Of a DNA stretch of 64,000 nt, positions 1 to 8,267 are shown piece by piece; the stretch's first letter is position 1, and the number at the start of each line of letters is the position of its first letter. The DNA is taken from NCBI RefSeq assembly GCF_900129685.1, contig NZ_FQWM01000004.1:188501-252500 (forward strand), written 5' to 3'. The notes below the pieces were generated by a model. It did no database searches. It was not told the origin of the DNA and saw nothing but the letters and a program-made list of their open reading frames with translations. A program made the position numbers and the translations under genes. Source of the stretch: Cognatishimia maritima. GTDB lineage: Bacteria; Pseudomonadota; Alphaproteobacteria; Rhodobacterales; Rhodobacteraceae.

Positions 1-429
1 GGTTTTCTGCCAAACGCCAAATCCCAACGACGCGGTGCGCTTGAAGCGCTCAAAGAGGTGCCCGGCACGCTCGTATTTTACGAGAGCCCCAAGCGCCTTG
101 CTGCCATGCTTTCCGATTCAGCAGAAATATTGGGCGAGACCCGTGATGCGGCGGTTTGCCGGGAGCTGACCAAGAAGTTCGAAGAAATCCGACGCGGGAC
201 CCTGGCCGAGCTGTCGCAGGTCATGGCGGAACAACCTGTCAAAGGCGAGATCGTCGTGCTGATTGACCGCACGCGCGCCGGGTCATCAGAAGGTGTTGAT
301 CTGGAGGCCGAACTGCGGGCCGCCCTAGAGCATATGTCGGTGCGGGATGCCGCTGAAACTGTCGCAAAGGCACATGGTGTGAATAAACGGAAAGTTTATT
401 CTTTGGCCTTATCCCTGAAGAAAGGCTGA
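1..429 (+). CDS. rsmI: 16S rRNA (cytidine-2'-O-)-methyltransferase RsmI, C-terminal part
   Basis: This reading frame is open from the first base of the window, so the 5' end lies outside; 142 residues remain. It opens with a GFLPNAKSQRR stretch followed by TLVFYESPKRL, the conserved middle of RsmI, and continues with the RELTKKFEEI-type segment of the family. RsmI is a SAM-dependent enzyme that 2'-O-methylates C1402 of 16S rRNA near the decoding site. The C-terminal tail (KRKVYSLALSLKKG) is normal for alphaproteobacterial members. The next genes are yraN and gshB, an order often seen with rsmI in Proteobacteria. The SAM-binding N-terminal half cannot be judged from this window. Confidence 0.93.
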   Translation, partial: GFLPNAKSQRRGALEALKEVPGTLVFYESPKRLAAMLSDSAEILGETRDAAVCRELTKKFEEIRRGTLAELSQVMAEQPVKGEIVVLIDRTRAGSSEGVDLEAELRAALEHMSVRDAAETVAKAHGVNKRKVYSLALSLKKG

Positions 430-448
430 AACGACACAAAAAGGCGCG

Positions 449-934
449 ATGACCTTGGCACATCTGCAACCCGAATTTCATTCACACACTCAAATGGGCG
501 CCCATCAATCGGAGTTTGACTTTGGGCCAATAACAGCACCCAAAAAGTCGAGCAGCGACGATGCCGACCTTCGTGCCCGGCGTGGGCAGCAAAACTACTT
601 GGCAGGCCAGTCTGCCGAATGTGCCGTGCAGCGCCACTACGAAGATGCCGGATACAGCCTGTTGGCCCGCCGTTGGCGTGGCGGCGGTGGTGAACTCGAT
701 CTCGTCTTTCAATCCGGCGCGGGCTTAACCTTTGTCGAAGTCAAAAAATCGCGTCGCCATGATTTGGCGGCGCAACGGGTTTCCCAGCAACAGGCGCATC
801 GCATATTTTCAGCAGCGACTGTCTTTGTGGACCGGTCAGACTTTGATCCCTTTGTTGACCTGCGCTTTGACGTGGCGCTGGTCGATGGCATTGGGGCCAT
901 ACATGTTCACGAAAACGCGTTAGTGTTCTTCTGA
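449..934 (+). CDS. YraN/UPF0102 family nuclease-fold protein
   Basis: A 161-residue protein lying 19 bases after rsmI and probably co-transcribed with it. The central part carries the UPF0102 pattern: G-x-x-AE near the start of the domain (GQSAECAVQRHYE), a GELD motif (GGGGELDLVF) and a FVEVKK motif, which together resemble the D/E-x-K active site of restriction-endonuclease-like folds. The family's biochemical role is not settled; an endonuclease or Holliday-junction function has been proposed. The first 50 or so residues are not part of the domain and look disordered, so translation may begin later, for example at the ATG at 494. The downstream gene is gshB. Confidence 0.85.
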   Translation: MTLAHLQPEFHSHTQMGAHQSEFDFGPITAPKKSSSDDADLRARRGQQNYLAGQSAECAVQRHYEDAGYSLLARRWRGGGGELDLVFQSGAGLTFVEVKKSRRHDLAAQRVSQQQAHRIFSAATVFVDRSDFDPFVDLRFDVALVDGIGAIHVHENALVFF

Positions 935-995
935 TCGGCCATTGCAACGGGGCGTGTCGTGGGCCATCTAATGGGCAAATCAAAAGAGGACGCCC

Positions 996-1931
996 ATGAA
1001 AATCGCCTTCCAGATGGACCCTATCGATGCGGTCGACATTCGCGCAGACAGTTCCTTCCGCCTCGCCGAAGAGGCGCAGGCACGGGGGCATGACCTCTTT
1101 TATTATTCTCCGGATCAATTGGCCTATGAAGAAGGCGTGATCACTGCGCGTGGCCAAGACATGGTGGTGCGCCGCGAACAGGGGAACCATGTCGATTTGG
1201 GGCCGATGAAGAAAGTCGATCTCAAGGATTTCGACGTGATCTGGCTGCGTCAAGACCCGCCGTTTGACATGCACTATATCACCTCAACCCATCTGCTGGA
1301 CCGATTGAAGGACGACGTTCTGGTGGTGAATGATCCTTTTTGGGTGCGAAACTATCCCGAGAAGCTGCTGGTTCTGGACTTCCAGGATTTGACGCCGCCC
1401 ACCACCATCGCGCGCGATCTTGAGACTATCAAAGCCTTCAAAGCCAAACACCAAGACGTCATTCTGAAACCGCTCTACGGCAACGGTGGCGCGGGTGTCT
1501 TCCGCTTGGACGCGAATGATCGCAACCTATCGAGCCTACATGAACTTTTCACCGGGTTCAGCCGGGAGCCGTTGATTGTGCAGAAATTCCTGCCAGACGT
1601 CAGCAATGGCGACAAGCGTGTCATTTTGGTGGATGGCGAACCAGTTGGGGCGATCAACCGCGTCCCTGCGGCTGGGGAGACGCGCAGCAATATGCATGTC
1701 GGCGGGCGGCCAGAGAAAATTGGCCTGACCGAGCGTGACTTGGAAATCTGTGCTGCGATCGGGCCTTTGCTCAAAGAGAAGGGGCAGGTCTTTGTCGGCA
1801 TTGATGTGATCGGCGACTATCTGACCGAAATCAATGTGACCTCGCCCACGGGCATTCAAGAGCTCGAACGGTTTGACGGCGTCAATATCGCCGAGAAAAT
1901 CTGGCAGGCCATCGAAGCGAAGCTGGCTTAA
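996..1931 (+). CDS. gshB: Glutathione synthase
   Basis: A 311-residue cytosolic ATP-grasp ligase that joins gamma-glutamylcysteine and glycine with ATP to make glutathione. Recognisable segments are the N-terminal FQMDPIDAV motif with bound Asp, WLRQDPPFDM, the ATP-grasp glycine-rich loop PLYGNGGAGVF, and the metal/ATP-binding end INVTSPTGIQELERFDG. Length matches the proteobacterial GshB family. The ATG is preceded by an AGAGGA Shine-Dalgarno sequence. It follows yraN by 61 bases and converges with comM, leaving 16 bases between stops. Glutathione use is also visible in the nearby GST and, further on, in the gamma-glutamylcyclotransferase-like gene. Confidence 0.97.
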   Translation: MKIAFQMDPIDAVDIRADSSFRLAEEAQARGHDLFYYSPDQLAYEEGVITARGQDMVVRREQGNHVDLGPMKKVDLKDFDVIWLRQDPPFDMHYITSTHLLDRLKDDVLVVNDPFWVRNYPEKLLVLDFQDLTPPTTIARDLETIKAFKAKHQDVILKPLYGNGGAGVFRLDANDRNLSSLHELFTGFSREPLIVQKFLPDVSNGDKRVILVDGEPVGAINRVPAAGETRSNMHVGGRPEKIGLTERDLEICAAIGPLLKEKGQVFVGIDVIGDYLTEINVTSPTGIQELERFDGVNIAEKIWQAIEAKLA

Positions 1932-1947
1932 CATTCATCGCCTTACC

Positions 1948-3456
1948 TCAAAGCGTCGGGGTCATTCGGTAGCTCAGCGCCTCTGCAATGTGGGGGCGTT
2001 TCACATCTGGGCTGGCATCGAGGTCGGCAATCGTGCGCGCAACCCTGAGAACGCGGTGATATCCGCGTGCGGTCAGGCCGAATTTGTCGGCCGCTTGGGA
2101 AAGTAGGTCGCGTCCTTCTGAATCTGGCGACGCAATATCTTCCAAGACCGCGCCTTGGGCGTCTGCGTTGGAGCGTGCCTTGGGGTGGTCGTTAAATCGC
2201 TCGGTTTGCAACTTACGGGCCTTGGCCACCCTTTCCGCAATAACAGCCGAGGGCTCTCCATCTGCCGGGAGGTCCAAGTCCTGAATGGAGACAGGCGGAA
2301 CCTCAAGGCACATGTCCATACGGTCCATCAGCGGGCCCGAAATGCGCCCGAGGTAGTCGTTGCCGCAAATCGGCGTTTTCGGGCAAGCGCGCGACGGGTC
2401 GTACATGTAGCCGCATTTGCATGGGTTGGCGGCGGCGATCAGCATGAAACGGCACGGGTAGGTGACATGGGCATTGGCGCGCGCGACCATGACTTCGCCG
2501 GTTTCAATTGGCTGCCGTAGCGTTTCCAGCACCTGTCGTGAAAATTCGGGCAGTTCGTCCAGAAAGAGCACGCCATTGTGCGCGAGGCTGATTTCACCGG
2601 GCGCAGCGCGGCGGCCGCCGCCGACAATGGCCGCCATCGAGGCCGTGTGATGTGGTTCCCGAAACGGGCGCTGCATTGAAATGCCGCCCTGATCTAAGAG
2701 GCCAGAAATCGAATGGATCATGCTGGTTTCAAGCGCCTCTGCAGGCGAAAGCGGCGGCAGAATTGACGGGATGCGAGCGGCCAGCATGGATTTGCCAGAC
2801 CCTGGCGCGCCGTTCATCATCATGTGATGACGCCCGGCGGCGGCAATTTCCATCGCGCGTTTGGCGCGCTCCTGCCCTTTGACGTCACGCATATCTTTTT
2901 GCCCATCTGCACGCCGCACTTCTCCGGGTTCACAAGCGGGCAAGGGGGCTTGCCCGGTGAAATGCCGGATGACCTCTGCGAGCGACTTAGCCCCGATGAC
3001 CCGCGCTGCTCCAACCCAAGCGGCTTCTTTGCCCGAGGCTTCGGGACAGAGCAGCACGCGGTTTTCTTCCGACGCTGACATCGCCGCGGGCAATGCGCCA
3101 AGCACCGGGACAAGCGTGCCGTCCAGCGACAGTTCCCCCAACGACACCGTGCTTTCTGCGGCGTCTTTGGGCACGATGTCCAGCGCGGCCAAAAGAGCCA
3201 TGGCAATCGGCAGGTCAAAATGGCTGCCTTCTTTTGGAAGATCAGCAGGCGAGAGATTGACGGTGATCCGGCGCGCCGGCAGGGCAATCGACAAGGCGGT
3301 TAGCGCAGCTCGAACTCGGTCGCGCGCTTCGGAAACTGCTTTGTCGGGCAGGCCAACGACCGCAAAGGCGGGTAAGCCGGGCGTCACCGCGCATTGCACC
3401 TCGACCTGGTGCGCCTCGACGCCTTCGAAGGCGACTGTGTATGTCTTGGCAACCAT
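1948..3456 (-). CDS. comM: YifB/ComM family Mg-chelatase-like AAA+ ATPase
   Basis: A 502-residue protein with the standard YifB/ComM build: an N-terminal Lon-protease-like (S5-fold) domain over about residues 1-160, a Walker A loop GAPGSGKS near residue 215, a Walker B strand LFLDELPEF, and a cysteine-bearing segment with CKCGYMYDP before the sensor region. ComM is a hexameric branch-migration helicase that helps integrate DNA during natural transformation; in many non-competent bacteria its role is unknown. It stands alone on the minus strand, convergent with gshB, and its start is about 50 bases from the stop of the GST gene, with which it may share a transcript. Confidence 0.92.
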   Translation of the reverse strand: MVAKTYTVAFEGVEAHQVEVQCAVTPGLPAFAVVGLPDKAVSEARDRVRAALTALSIALPARRITVNLSPADLPKEGSHFDLPIAMALLAALDIVPKDAAESTVSLGELSLDGTLVPVLGALPAAMSASEENRVLLCPEASGKEAAWVGAARVIGAKSLAEVIRHFTGQAPLPACEPGEVRRADGQKDMRDVKGQERAKRAMEIAAAGRHHMMMNGAPGSGKSMLAARIPSILPPLSPAEALETSMIHSISGLLDQGGISMQRPFREPHHTASMAAIVGGGRRAAPGEISLAHNGVLFLDELPEFSRQVLETLRQPIETGEVMVARANAHVTYPCRFMLIAAANPCKCGYMYDPSRACPKTPICGNDYLGRISGPLMDRMDMCLEVPPVSIQDLDLPADGEPSAVIAERVAKARKLQTERFNDHPKARSNADAQGAVLEDIASPDSEGRDLLSQAADKFGLTARGYHRVLRVARTIADLDASPDVKRPHIAEALSYRMTPTL

Positions 3457-3504
3457 CCGTCCCCCAAGGTCCGCGTATCCGAACCCTAGGGGAAACAGGG
3501 TTAC

Positions 3505-4407
3505 TTAGCCGTTAACCACTTGGCTTTTCTGCTGCCTTGCGCGTAGGTCGGTGAAGGCAGGCCAAGCGTCTGGGTCGGCAAGGGTTTTGTCACGGCAAAA
3601 GGCGTTGCAGAACCCATAGACCGTTCCCTCTAGCTCCAACATATGCGTGCTAGGTTTTCCGCTATAGGGGCACTGCGCGTTCACCGGCACGGCATCAGAA
3701 ACGGTCGCTTCAAGAACGGCTGGTCCCGGCCATGGCCGCTCTGGATGGGGTTGGTCGTAGCGCGACAAATGGGCGCCGTGCACAAGTCCCATGGCGCGCC
3801 AACGCCGCAAAGCAAGATCGTTGAGGTGCAAATCAACATAGGCGCGGGCAGCGTCGCTGACGGGCAGATTGTAACCGGCGATCCGCATCGCCACCGGTGC
3901 ATACATGGCGTCCGCAGCGCTGTAGTCGCCGCACAGCCAGTCGCCTTCGCCTGTGCCGCAAGCGTCACGCGCCCAATCCCAGAGCGTTTCGATGCGTATG
4001 AGGTCGGCAAGGACATCGGGCGAAGGCGTTGCCCAATCAAAAGCAGTGCGCAAATTCATTGGGCAGACGGAGCGAAGTGCCGCAAAGCCGGAGTGCATTT
4101 CAGCCGCCAAGGATCGCGCGATTGATCGGTGTTTGGGTGTGCTTGGCCAAATCCCGGCGTCGGGGTGGCGATCCGCCAAATCCTCGGCAATGGCATAGCT
4201 TTCAGAAATGATTGCGCCGTCAGGCGTGCGAATTGTGGGCACGGTGCGGGCTGGGGCATGGGTCGCCAGTTGCTCTGCGACGGAGGCCTTTGAGTCAAAA
4301 TCAAGCAACGTCACCTTGCGGGGGATGTTGAACTTTTCAAAGAGCAACCAGCCGCGCAGGGACCATGAGGAGTAGGCGTAATCGCCAATAATCAAATCGT
4401 ATGTCAT
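3505..4407 (-). CDS. Glutathione S-transferase with a C-terminal TRASH/YHS-like cysteine tail
   Basis: 300 residues, about 80 longer than a usual bacterial GST. Residues 1 to roughly 80 form the thioredoxin-like glutathione-binding domain (IIGDYAYSSWSLRGWLL, then VPTIRTPDG and the ESYAIAEDLA helix), followed by an all-helical domain to about residue 225. The extra C-terminus contains CPYSGKP (C246) and, 21 residues on, FCNAFC (C267 and C271), a pattern like the metal-binding TRASH/YHS domains. This suggests a GST joined to a small metal-binding module; the substrate is unknown. The start ATG is followed directly by the conserved motif. It lies between comM and the cobalamin phosphatase, all on the minus strand. 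Confidence 0.85.
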   Translation of the reverse strand: MTYDLIIGDYAYSSWSLRGWLLFEKFNIPRKVTLLDFDSKASVAEQLATHAPARTVPTIRTPDGAIISESYAIAEDLADRHPDAGIWPSTPKHRSIARSLAAEMHSGFAALRSVCPMNLRTAFDWATPSPDVLADLIRIETLWDWARDACGTGEGDWLCGDYSAADAMYAPVAMRIAGYNLPVSDAARAYVDLHLNDLALRRWRAMGLVHGAHLSRYDQPHPERPWPGPAVLEATVSDAVPVNAQCPYSGKPSTHMLELEGTVYGFCNAFCRDKTLADPDAWPAFTDLRARQQKSQVVNG

Positions 4408-4466
4408 GGGGAAATGTTAGCGCACTGTCGCAAAATTTCGAAAACGAATGTTTGTGCGCCACGGCA

Positions 4467-5036
4467 TCACGGTTTGTGATTGATGCGCGTGGCTTTCCAA
4501 GTCGGTTCTAGCCGTACTTCGGTGACTGACAGGTTGTCGATCCGATGGCCAAAGGCATCGTAGGTGGAAATTTGCAAAGCGCGTTCGATGGCCGCAACGA
4601 TCACGCCGAAATGGCAGACGAGGATCATGTCGCGTCCACCAGCACGGTTAATCAGGGCGTCAAAAGCGCGGTTGACGCGCTCGGCAAAAACGTTCCAGCT
4701 TTCTCCGCCCGGCGCGCGGATTGCACCTGGCGTATCCCAAAAGGCCATCATGTGGTCTTTATCGGCAATTTCGGTGTGAGATTTTAGCTCCCATGCGCCG
4801 AAATGGATTTCACGCAGATCAGTATGATGATCCCAACGGGGGCGTTGGTTTTGAAGGGCATCGGCGGTCTGTTTGGCACGCAGAAGGTCAGAGGAGACAA
4901 CAATGGCCTCATCGGGCAAAAAAGCATCCAGTCGATCAAGCGCGGCGGTGTCTGATAGATCTGCAGGTAAGTCGGACCAACCGACCATAGTTTTCGCATG
5001 CGTCGGCCCGTGGCGCACAAGGAAAAGGCGGCTCAT
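4467..5036 (-). CDS. Histidine phosphatase, probable alpha-ribazole phosphatase (CobC-like)
   Basis: 189 residues of the histidine-phosphatase (phosphoglycerate-mutase-like) superfamily. The phosphorylated histidine sits in LVRHGPT, a further conserved Arg in SSDLLRAKQTA, an active-site Glu in the FGAWEL stretch, and the second His in LVCHFGV. Its start overlaps the stop of cobU by four bases (ATGA), so the two are translationally coupled. That context points to removal of phosphate from alpha-ribazole 5'-phosphate or adenosylcobalamin phosphate late in B12 synthesis. Sequence alone does not exclude another phosphomonoester substrate, so no gene symbol is given. Confidence 0.82.
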   Translation of the reverse strand: MSRLFLVRHGPTHAKTMVGWSDLPADLSDTAALDRLDAFLPDEAIVVSSDLLRAKQTADALQNQRPRWDHHTDLREIHFGAWELKSHTEIADKDHMMAFWDTPGAIRAPGGESWNVFAERVNRAFDALINRAGGRDMILVCHFGVIVAAIERALQISTYDAFGHRIDNLSVTEVRLEPTWKATRINHKP

Positions 5037-5554
5037 GGCAAGGTGCCTTTCAGAACTAACGGCTGGCCAGCCACGACGAACACGGCCAATTCTGACTGAT
5101 CAGCGAGTCTTTGGTTCAAGCGGCCCTGCAAATCCCGAAATCGGCGCGCCATTGCGTTATCAGGCACGATGCCCATACCGACCTCGTTGGAGACGACAAC
5201 AACCCGGCCTTCGCAGGTCGCGAGTTGATGCAATAGATCTGAGGTCTGCGCTTCGATATCGGCTTCGCCCATCATGTGATTGGTCAGCCACATAGTCGCG
5301 CAGTCCAGCAGGGCGATTTCGTCTTTGCTAACAGACGTGAACGCCGGGCCAAGATCACGCGGCGCTTCTATGCTGCGCCAATTCGGGCCGCGCATGGTTT
5401 TGTGCCGCTGAACCTTGGCTTCCATTTCGCTGTCATAGACCTCAGCCGTGGCGATATAGACACGCGGGGCGCCTGTTTGCACGATCAGGTTTTCAGCGAA
5501 AGCTGACTTTCCCGACGCCGCGCCGCCCAATACAAATGTCAGCTTCGGCAGCAT
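5033..5554 (-). CDS. cobU: Adenosylcobinamide kinase / guanylyltransferase
   Basis: 173 residues counted from the ATG at 5554, which is preceded by an AGAGGG ribosome-binding site; the frame extends further upstream but the extension has no homology signature. The P-loop GGAASGKS comes immediately after the start, then RVYIATAEV, the RGPNWRSIEAP segment holding the guanylylation region, and VVSNEVGMGIVP, all typical of CobU/CobP. The enzyme phosphorylates adenosylcobinamide and then transfers GMP from GTP, preparing the nucleotide loop of cobalamin. It is followed by the coupled CobC-like phosphatase. No other cobalamin genes are in the window. Confidence 0.94.
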   Translation of the reverse strand: MLPKLTFVLGGAASGKSAFAENLIVQTGAPRVYIATAEVYDSEMEAKVQRHKTMRGPNWRSIEAPRDLGPAFTSVSKDEIALLDCATMWLTNHMMGEADIEAQTSDLLHQLATCEGRVVVVSNEVGMGIVPDNAMARRFRDLQGRLNQRLADQSELAVFVVAGQPLVLKGTLP

Positions 5555-5628
5555 TTTGCCCTCTGAAGTGATCCAATTCCCGCCCCCCTGCGTAATCGTC
5601 TTGAACACGGCAAGCAAGGGAGGCGCGC

Positions 5629-6504
5629 ATGTATGCTCAGGAACGCACAAATATGGTGACGCGGGTCGCCATGAAAAGCGAGATGCTTGACCCTGACACA
5701 GAGACAGCCCTGGCCCGCGCTTGGCGGGATGATCGTGACGAACGCGCGCTGCATCGCTTGACGATGGCCTATATGCGGCTGGCGATTTCGATGGCGATGA
5801 AGTTCAAGCGGTATGGCGTGCCGGTGGCGGACCTTATTCAAGAGGCGGGCGTTGGATTGATGAAGGCGGCGGACCGGTTTGATCCTGACCGTGGCGTGCG
5901 CTTTTCGACCTATGCGGTTTGGTGGATCAGGGCGAGCATCCAAGACCATGTGATGCGAAACTGGTCGCTTGTGCGGACGGGCTCGACCTCGGCACAGAAG
6001 GCGCTGTTTTTTAACATGCGCCGGGTTGAGGCAGAGCTGAAACGCGAGGCCTTGAAAGATGGCGAAGAGTTGGATTCCCACCAGCTGTCTGAGCTGATTG
6101 CGCAGGAAATTGGCGTGCCGATCAACGACGTATTGACCATGCAGGGCCGCCTTGCCGGGGGGGATTTTTCGCTGAACGCCGTTCAGGGCGGCGATGAAGA
6201 TGGCCGGGAGTGGATTGACGTTCTCGAAGATGAAAACCCGCGAGGCTCTGATTGCGTTGATCAGGAACGAGATCAGGCGCAGGTGAAATCCTGGCTTGCA
6301 GAGGCGATTGATCGTCTGACTGATCGCGAACGTCTGATCATCGAACGGCGCAAGTTAACAGACGACGCAGATACCTTGGAGACATTGGGAGAGGTCCTTG
6401 GGATTTCCAAAGAACGCGTGCGCCAGCTAGAGGTCGCTGCCCTTGGTAAAATGCGTCAGGCGTTGGAAGCCCATGCGCCTGAACTGAGACAGCTTCTTAA
6501 CTAG
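5629..6504 (+). CDS. rpoH2: RNA polymerase sigma-32-type factor RpoH2
   Basis: 291 residues with a full sigma-70-family layout. Region 2 contains LIQEAGVGLMKAADRFDP and the promoter-melting, -10-reading stretch FSTYAVWWIRASIQDHV; region 3 follows; the region 4 helix-turn-helix is LGISKERVRQLE near the C-terminus. The RpoH box area is present but divergent (ALFFNMRRVEAEL instead of the strict QRKLFFNLR form), which fits the second, RpoHII-type sigma factor of Rhodobacterales. In that order RpoHII is linked to oxidative and singlet-oxygen stress together with RpoE. GGGAGG precedes the ATG. It diverges from cobU and precedes coaBC by 80 bases. Confidence 0.9.
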   Translation: MYAQERTNMVTRVAMKSEMLDPDTETALARAWRDDRDERALHRLTMAYMRLAISMAMKFKRYGVPVADLIQEAGVGLMKAADRFDPDRGVRFSTYAVWWIRASIQDHVMRNWSLVRTGSTSAQKALFFNMRRVEAELKREALKDGEELDSHQLSELIAQEIGVPINDVLTMQGRLAGGDFSLNAVQGGDEDGREWIDVLEDENPRGSDCVDQERDQAQVKSWLAEAIDRLTDRERLIIERRKLTDDADTLETLGEVLGISKERVRQLEVAALGKMRQALEAHAPELRQLLN

Positions 6505-6584
6505 GGTCGTTTGGCCTGTCGGCGCGCTTGTGTCCACCTGCGCAAATGCATAGTGTCTTCCCTGCCTGACCTCGGAGGGGCCAA

Positions 6585-7778
6585 ATGCTGGAAGACAAAC
6601 GCATTCTTCTGATTATCAGCGGGGGAATCGCCGCCTATAAGTCGTTGGACCTGATCCGCCAACTGCGTAAACGCGGTGCTTGGGTGACGCCTGTTCTGAC
6701 AAATTCGGCGGAGCAATTTGTGACACCGCTGTCTGTCTCGGCTTTGGCCGAAGAAAAGGCCTATCGCGATCTGTTTGATCTGACCGATGAGGCAGAGATG
6801 GGCCATATCCAACTCTCGCGGTCTGCTGACCTTATCGTGGTCGCTCCGGCCACGGCGAACCTGATGGCGAAAATGGCGAATGGGTTTGCCGATGATCTGG
6901 CATCGACCCTTTTGTTGGCCACCGATACCGAAGTTTTAATCGCGCCTGCGATGAACGTGCGCATGTGGCTGCATCCGGCCATGCAGCGCAATATTGCGAC
7001 CCTGAAACAGGACGGCGTTGCTTTTGTCGGCCCGAACGAAGGCGACATGGCCTGCGGTGAATATGGCCCCGGTCGAATGGCCGAACCGGCAGAGATTGTC
7101 GCTGCAATTGAGAACCAACTGGCCGAGGGGCCGTTGGTTGGACGCAAGATTGTTGTGACCTCGGGCCCAACCCATGAACCGATTGACCCGGTGCGCTACA
7201 TCGCCAACCGATCTTCGGGCGCGCAGGGGACCGCCATCGCGCGGACCTTGGCCATGTTGGGAGCCGAAGTGGTCTTTGTGACCGGCCCAGCCGAAGAACC
7301 CCGCCCCGAAGGTGTGCACATTGTCGAAGTGCAAACCGCGCAGCAGATGATGGAGGCAGTTTCGGCAGCCATGCCCGCAGATGCCGCCGTGTTTGCCGCT
7401 GCCGTGGCCGATTGGCGCGTCGACGGCGCAAGCGGCAGCAAGATTAAGAAACAGGATGGCAAGATCCCCAGCCTGTCGTTTTCTGAAAACCCCGATATCT
7501 TGGCCAGCGTCTCGCAGGCCAAAAGCGACCGGCCGAAATTGGTCGTTGGCTTTGCTGCCGAGACCGATGATGTCGTCGAAAACGCCACCAAGAAACGCCT
7601 GCGCAAAGGATGTGATTGGATCGTCGCCAATGACGTCAGCCCGGAAACCGGCATCATGGGGGGCAAAGAAAACGCCGTGGTCCTGATATCGGACGACGGA
7701 GCCGAACATTGGCCGCGCATGAGCAAAGATGCCGTCGCTCAGCAATTGGCAGAGCGCATCGCCAATGCCCTTGGCTGA
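6585..7778 (+). CDS. coaBC: Bifunctional phosphopantothenoylcysteine decarboxylase / phosphopantothenate-cysteine ligase
   Basis: 397 residues. The N-terminal CoaC flavoprotein domain has the FMN-binding ISGGIAAYKSLDL, the PAMNVRMWLHP substrate motif and the flap ACGEYGPGRMAE (about residue 150). The C-terminal CoaB domain begins near residue 185 with VVTSGPTHEPIDPVRYI and has the ANRSSGAQG nucleotide loop, a KIKKQ lysine motif and VGFAAET. The two activities make 4'-phosphopantetheine on the route to coenzyme A. GGAGGGG precedes the ATG. It heads a probable operon with dut (27 bases to the chosen dut start) and the ThiF-family gene. Confidence 0.97.
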   Translation: MLEDKRILLIISGGIAAYKSLDLIRQLRKRGAWVTPVLTNSAEQFVTPLSVSALAEEKAYRDLFDLTDEAEMGHIQLSRSADLIVVAPATANLMAKMANGFADDLASTLLLATDTEVLIAPAMNVRMWLHPAMQRNIATLKQDGVAFVGPNEGDMACGEYGPGRMAEPAEIVAAIENQLAEGPLVGRKIVVTSGPTHEPIDPVRYIANRSSGAQGTAIARTLAMLGAEVVFVTGPAEEPRPEGVHIVEVQTAQQMMEAVSAAMPADAAVFAAAVADWRVDGASGSKIKKQDGKIPSLSFSENPDILASVSQAKSDRPKLVVGFAAETDDVVENATKKRLRKGCDWIVANDVSPETGIMGGKENAVVLISDDGAEHWPRMSKDAVAQQLAERIANALG

Positions 7779-7805
7779 TCCCCCGCTTAAGAAAGAGTTT
7801 TGAAC

Positions 7806-8267
7806 GTGGTTGCCATCAAATTCACCTGGCTGGAAGAAGCCGACCAAAGCCTTGGATTACCCGCCTATGAAACGCCCGGAGCCGCCGGGGCGGACCTGCG
7901 CGCGAACTTTGCGGAGGCAGAGCGCGAGGGCGTCACATTGGAACCCGGCGCGCGCGCTCTGGTACCGACCGGGCTGCGCCTTGAAATCCCGTTGGGGTAT
8001 GAGGTGCAAATCCGCCCTCGCTCAGGGTTGGCCCTGAAGCACGGCATCACGCTGCCCAACGCGCCCGGCACCATCGATAGCGATTATCGCGGACCGCTTG
8101 GGGTGATTGTTATGAACGCAGGGCAGGAGGCTTTTCACATCGCGCATGGGGATCGCATCGCACAGATGATTGTCGCGCCGGTGGCGCAAGCGCAGTTTGA
8201 CCTGGCCGAGGACCTTAGCACGACAACACGCGGCGAAGGCGGCTTTGGGTCAACCGGGGTGAGCTGA
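7806..8267 (+). CDS. dut: dUTP diphosphatase
   Basis: 153 residues from the GTG at 7806, chosen because GAAAGAG at 7791-7797 gives a spacing of 8; a TTG at 7800 would leave only two bases. Trimeric dUTPase motifs are all visible: [10 protein letters not shown] (I), RPRSGLA (II), [11 protein letters not shown] (III, with the catalytic Asp and the uracil-binding Tyr), the IV segment HGDRIAQM, and the C-terminal P-loop-like [10 protein letters not shown] (V). The enzyme hydrolyses dUTP to dUMP, keeping uracil out of DNA and feeding dTMP synthesis. Its TGA overlaps the ATG of the next gene (TGATG), indicating translational coupling. Confidence 0.96.
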   Translation: MVAIKFTWLEEADQSLGLPAYETPGAAGADLRANFAEAEREGVTLEPGARALVPTGLRLEIPLGYEVQIRPRSGLALKHGITLPNAPGTIDSDYRGPLGVIVMNAGQEAFHIAHGDRIAQMIVAPVAQAQFDLAEDLSTTTRGEGGFGSTGVS

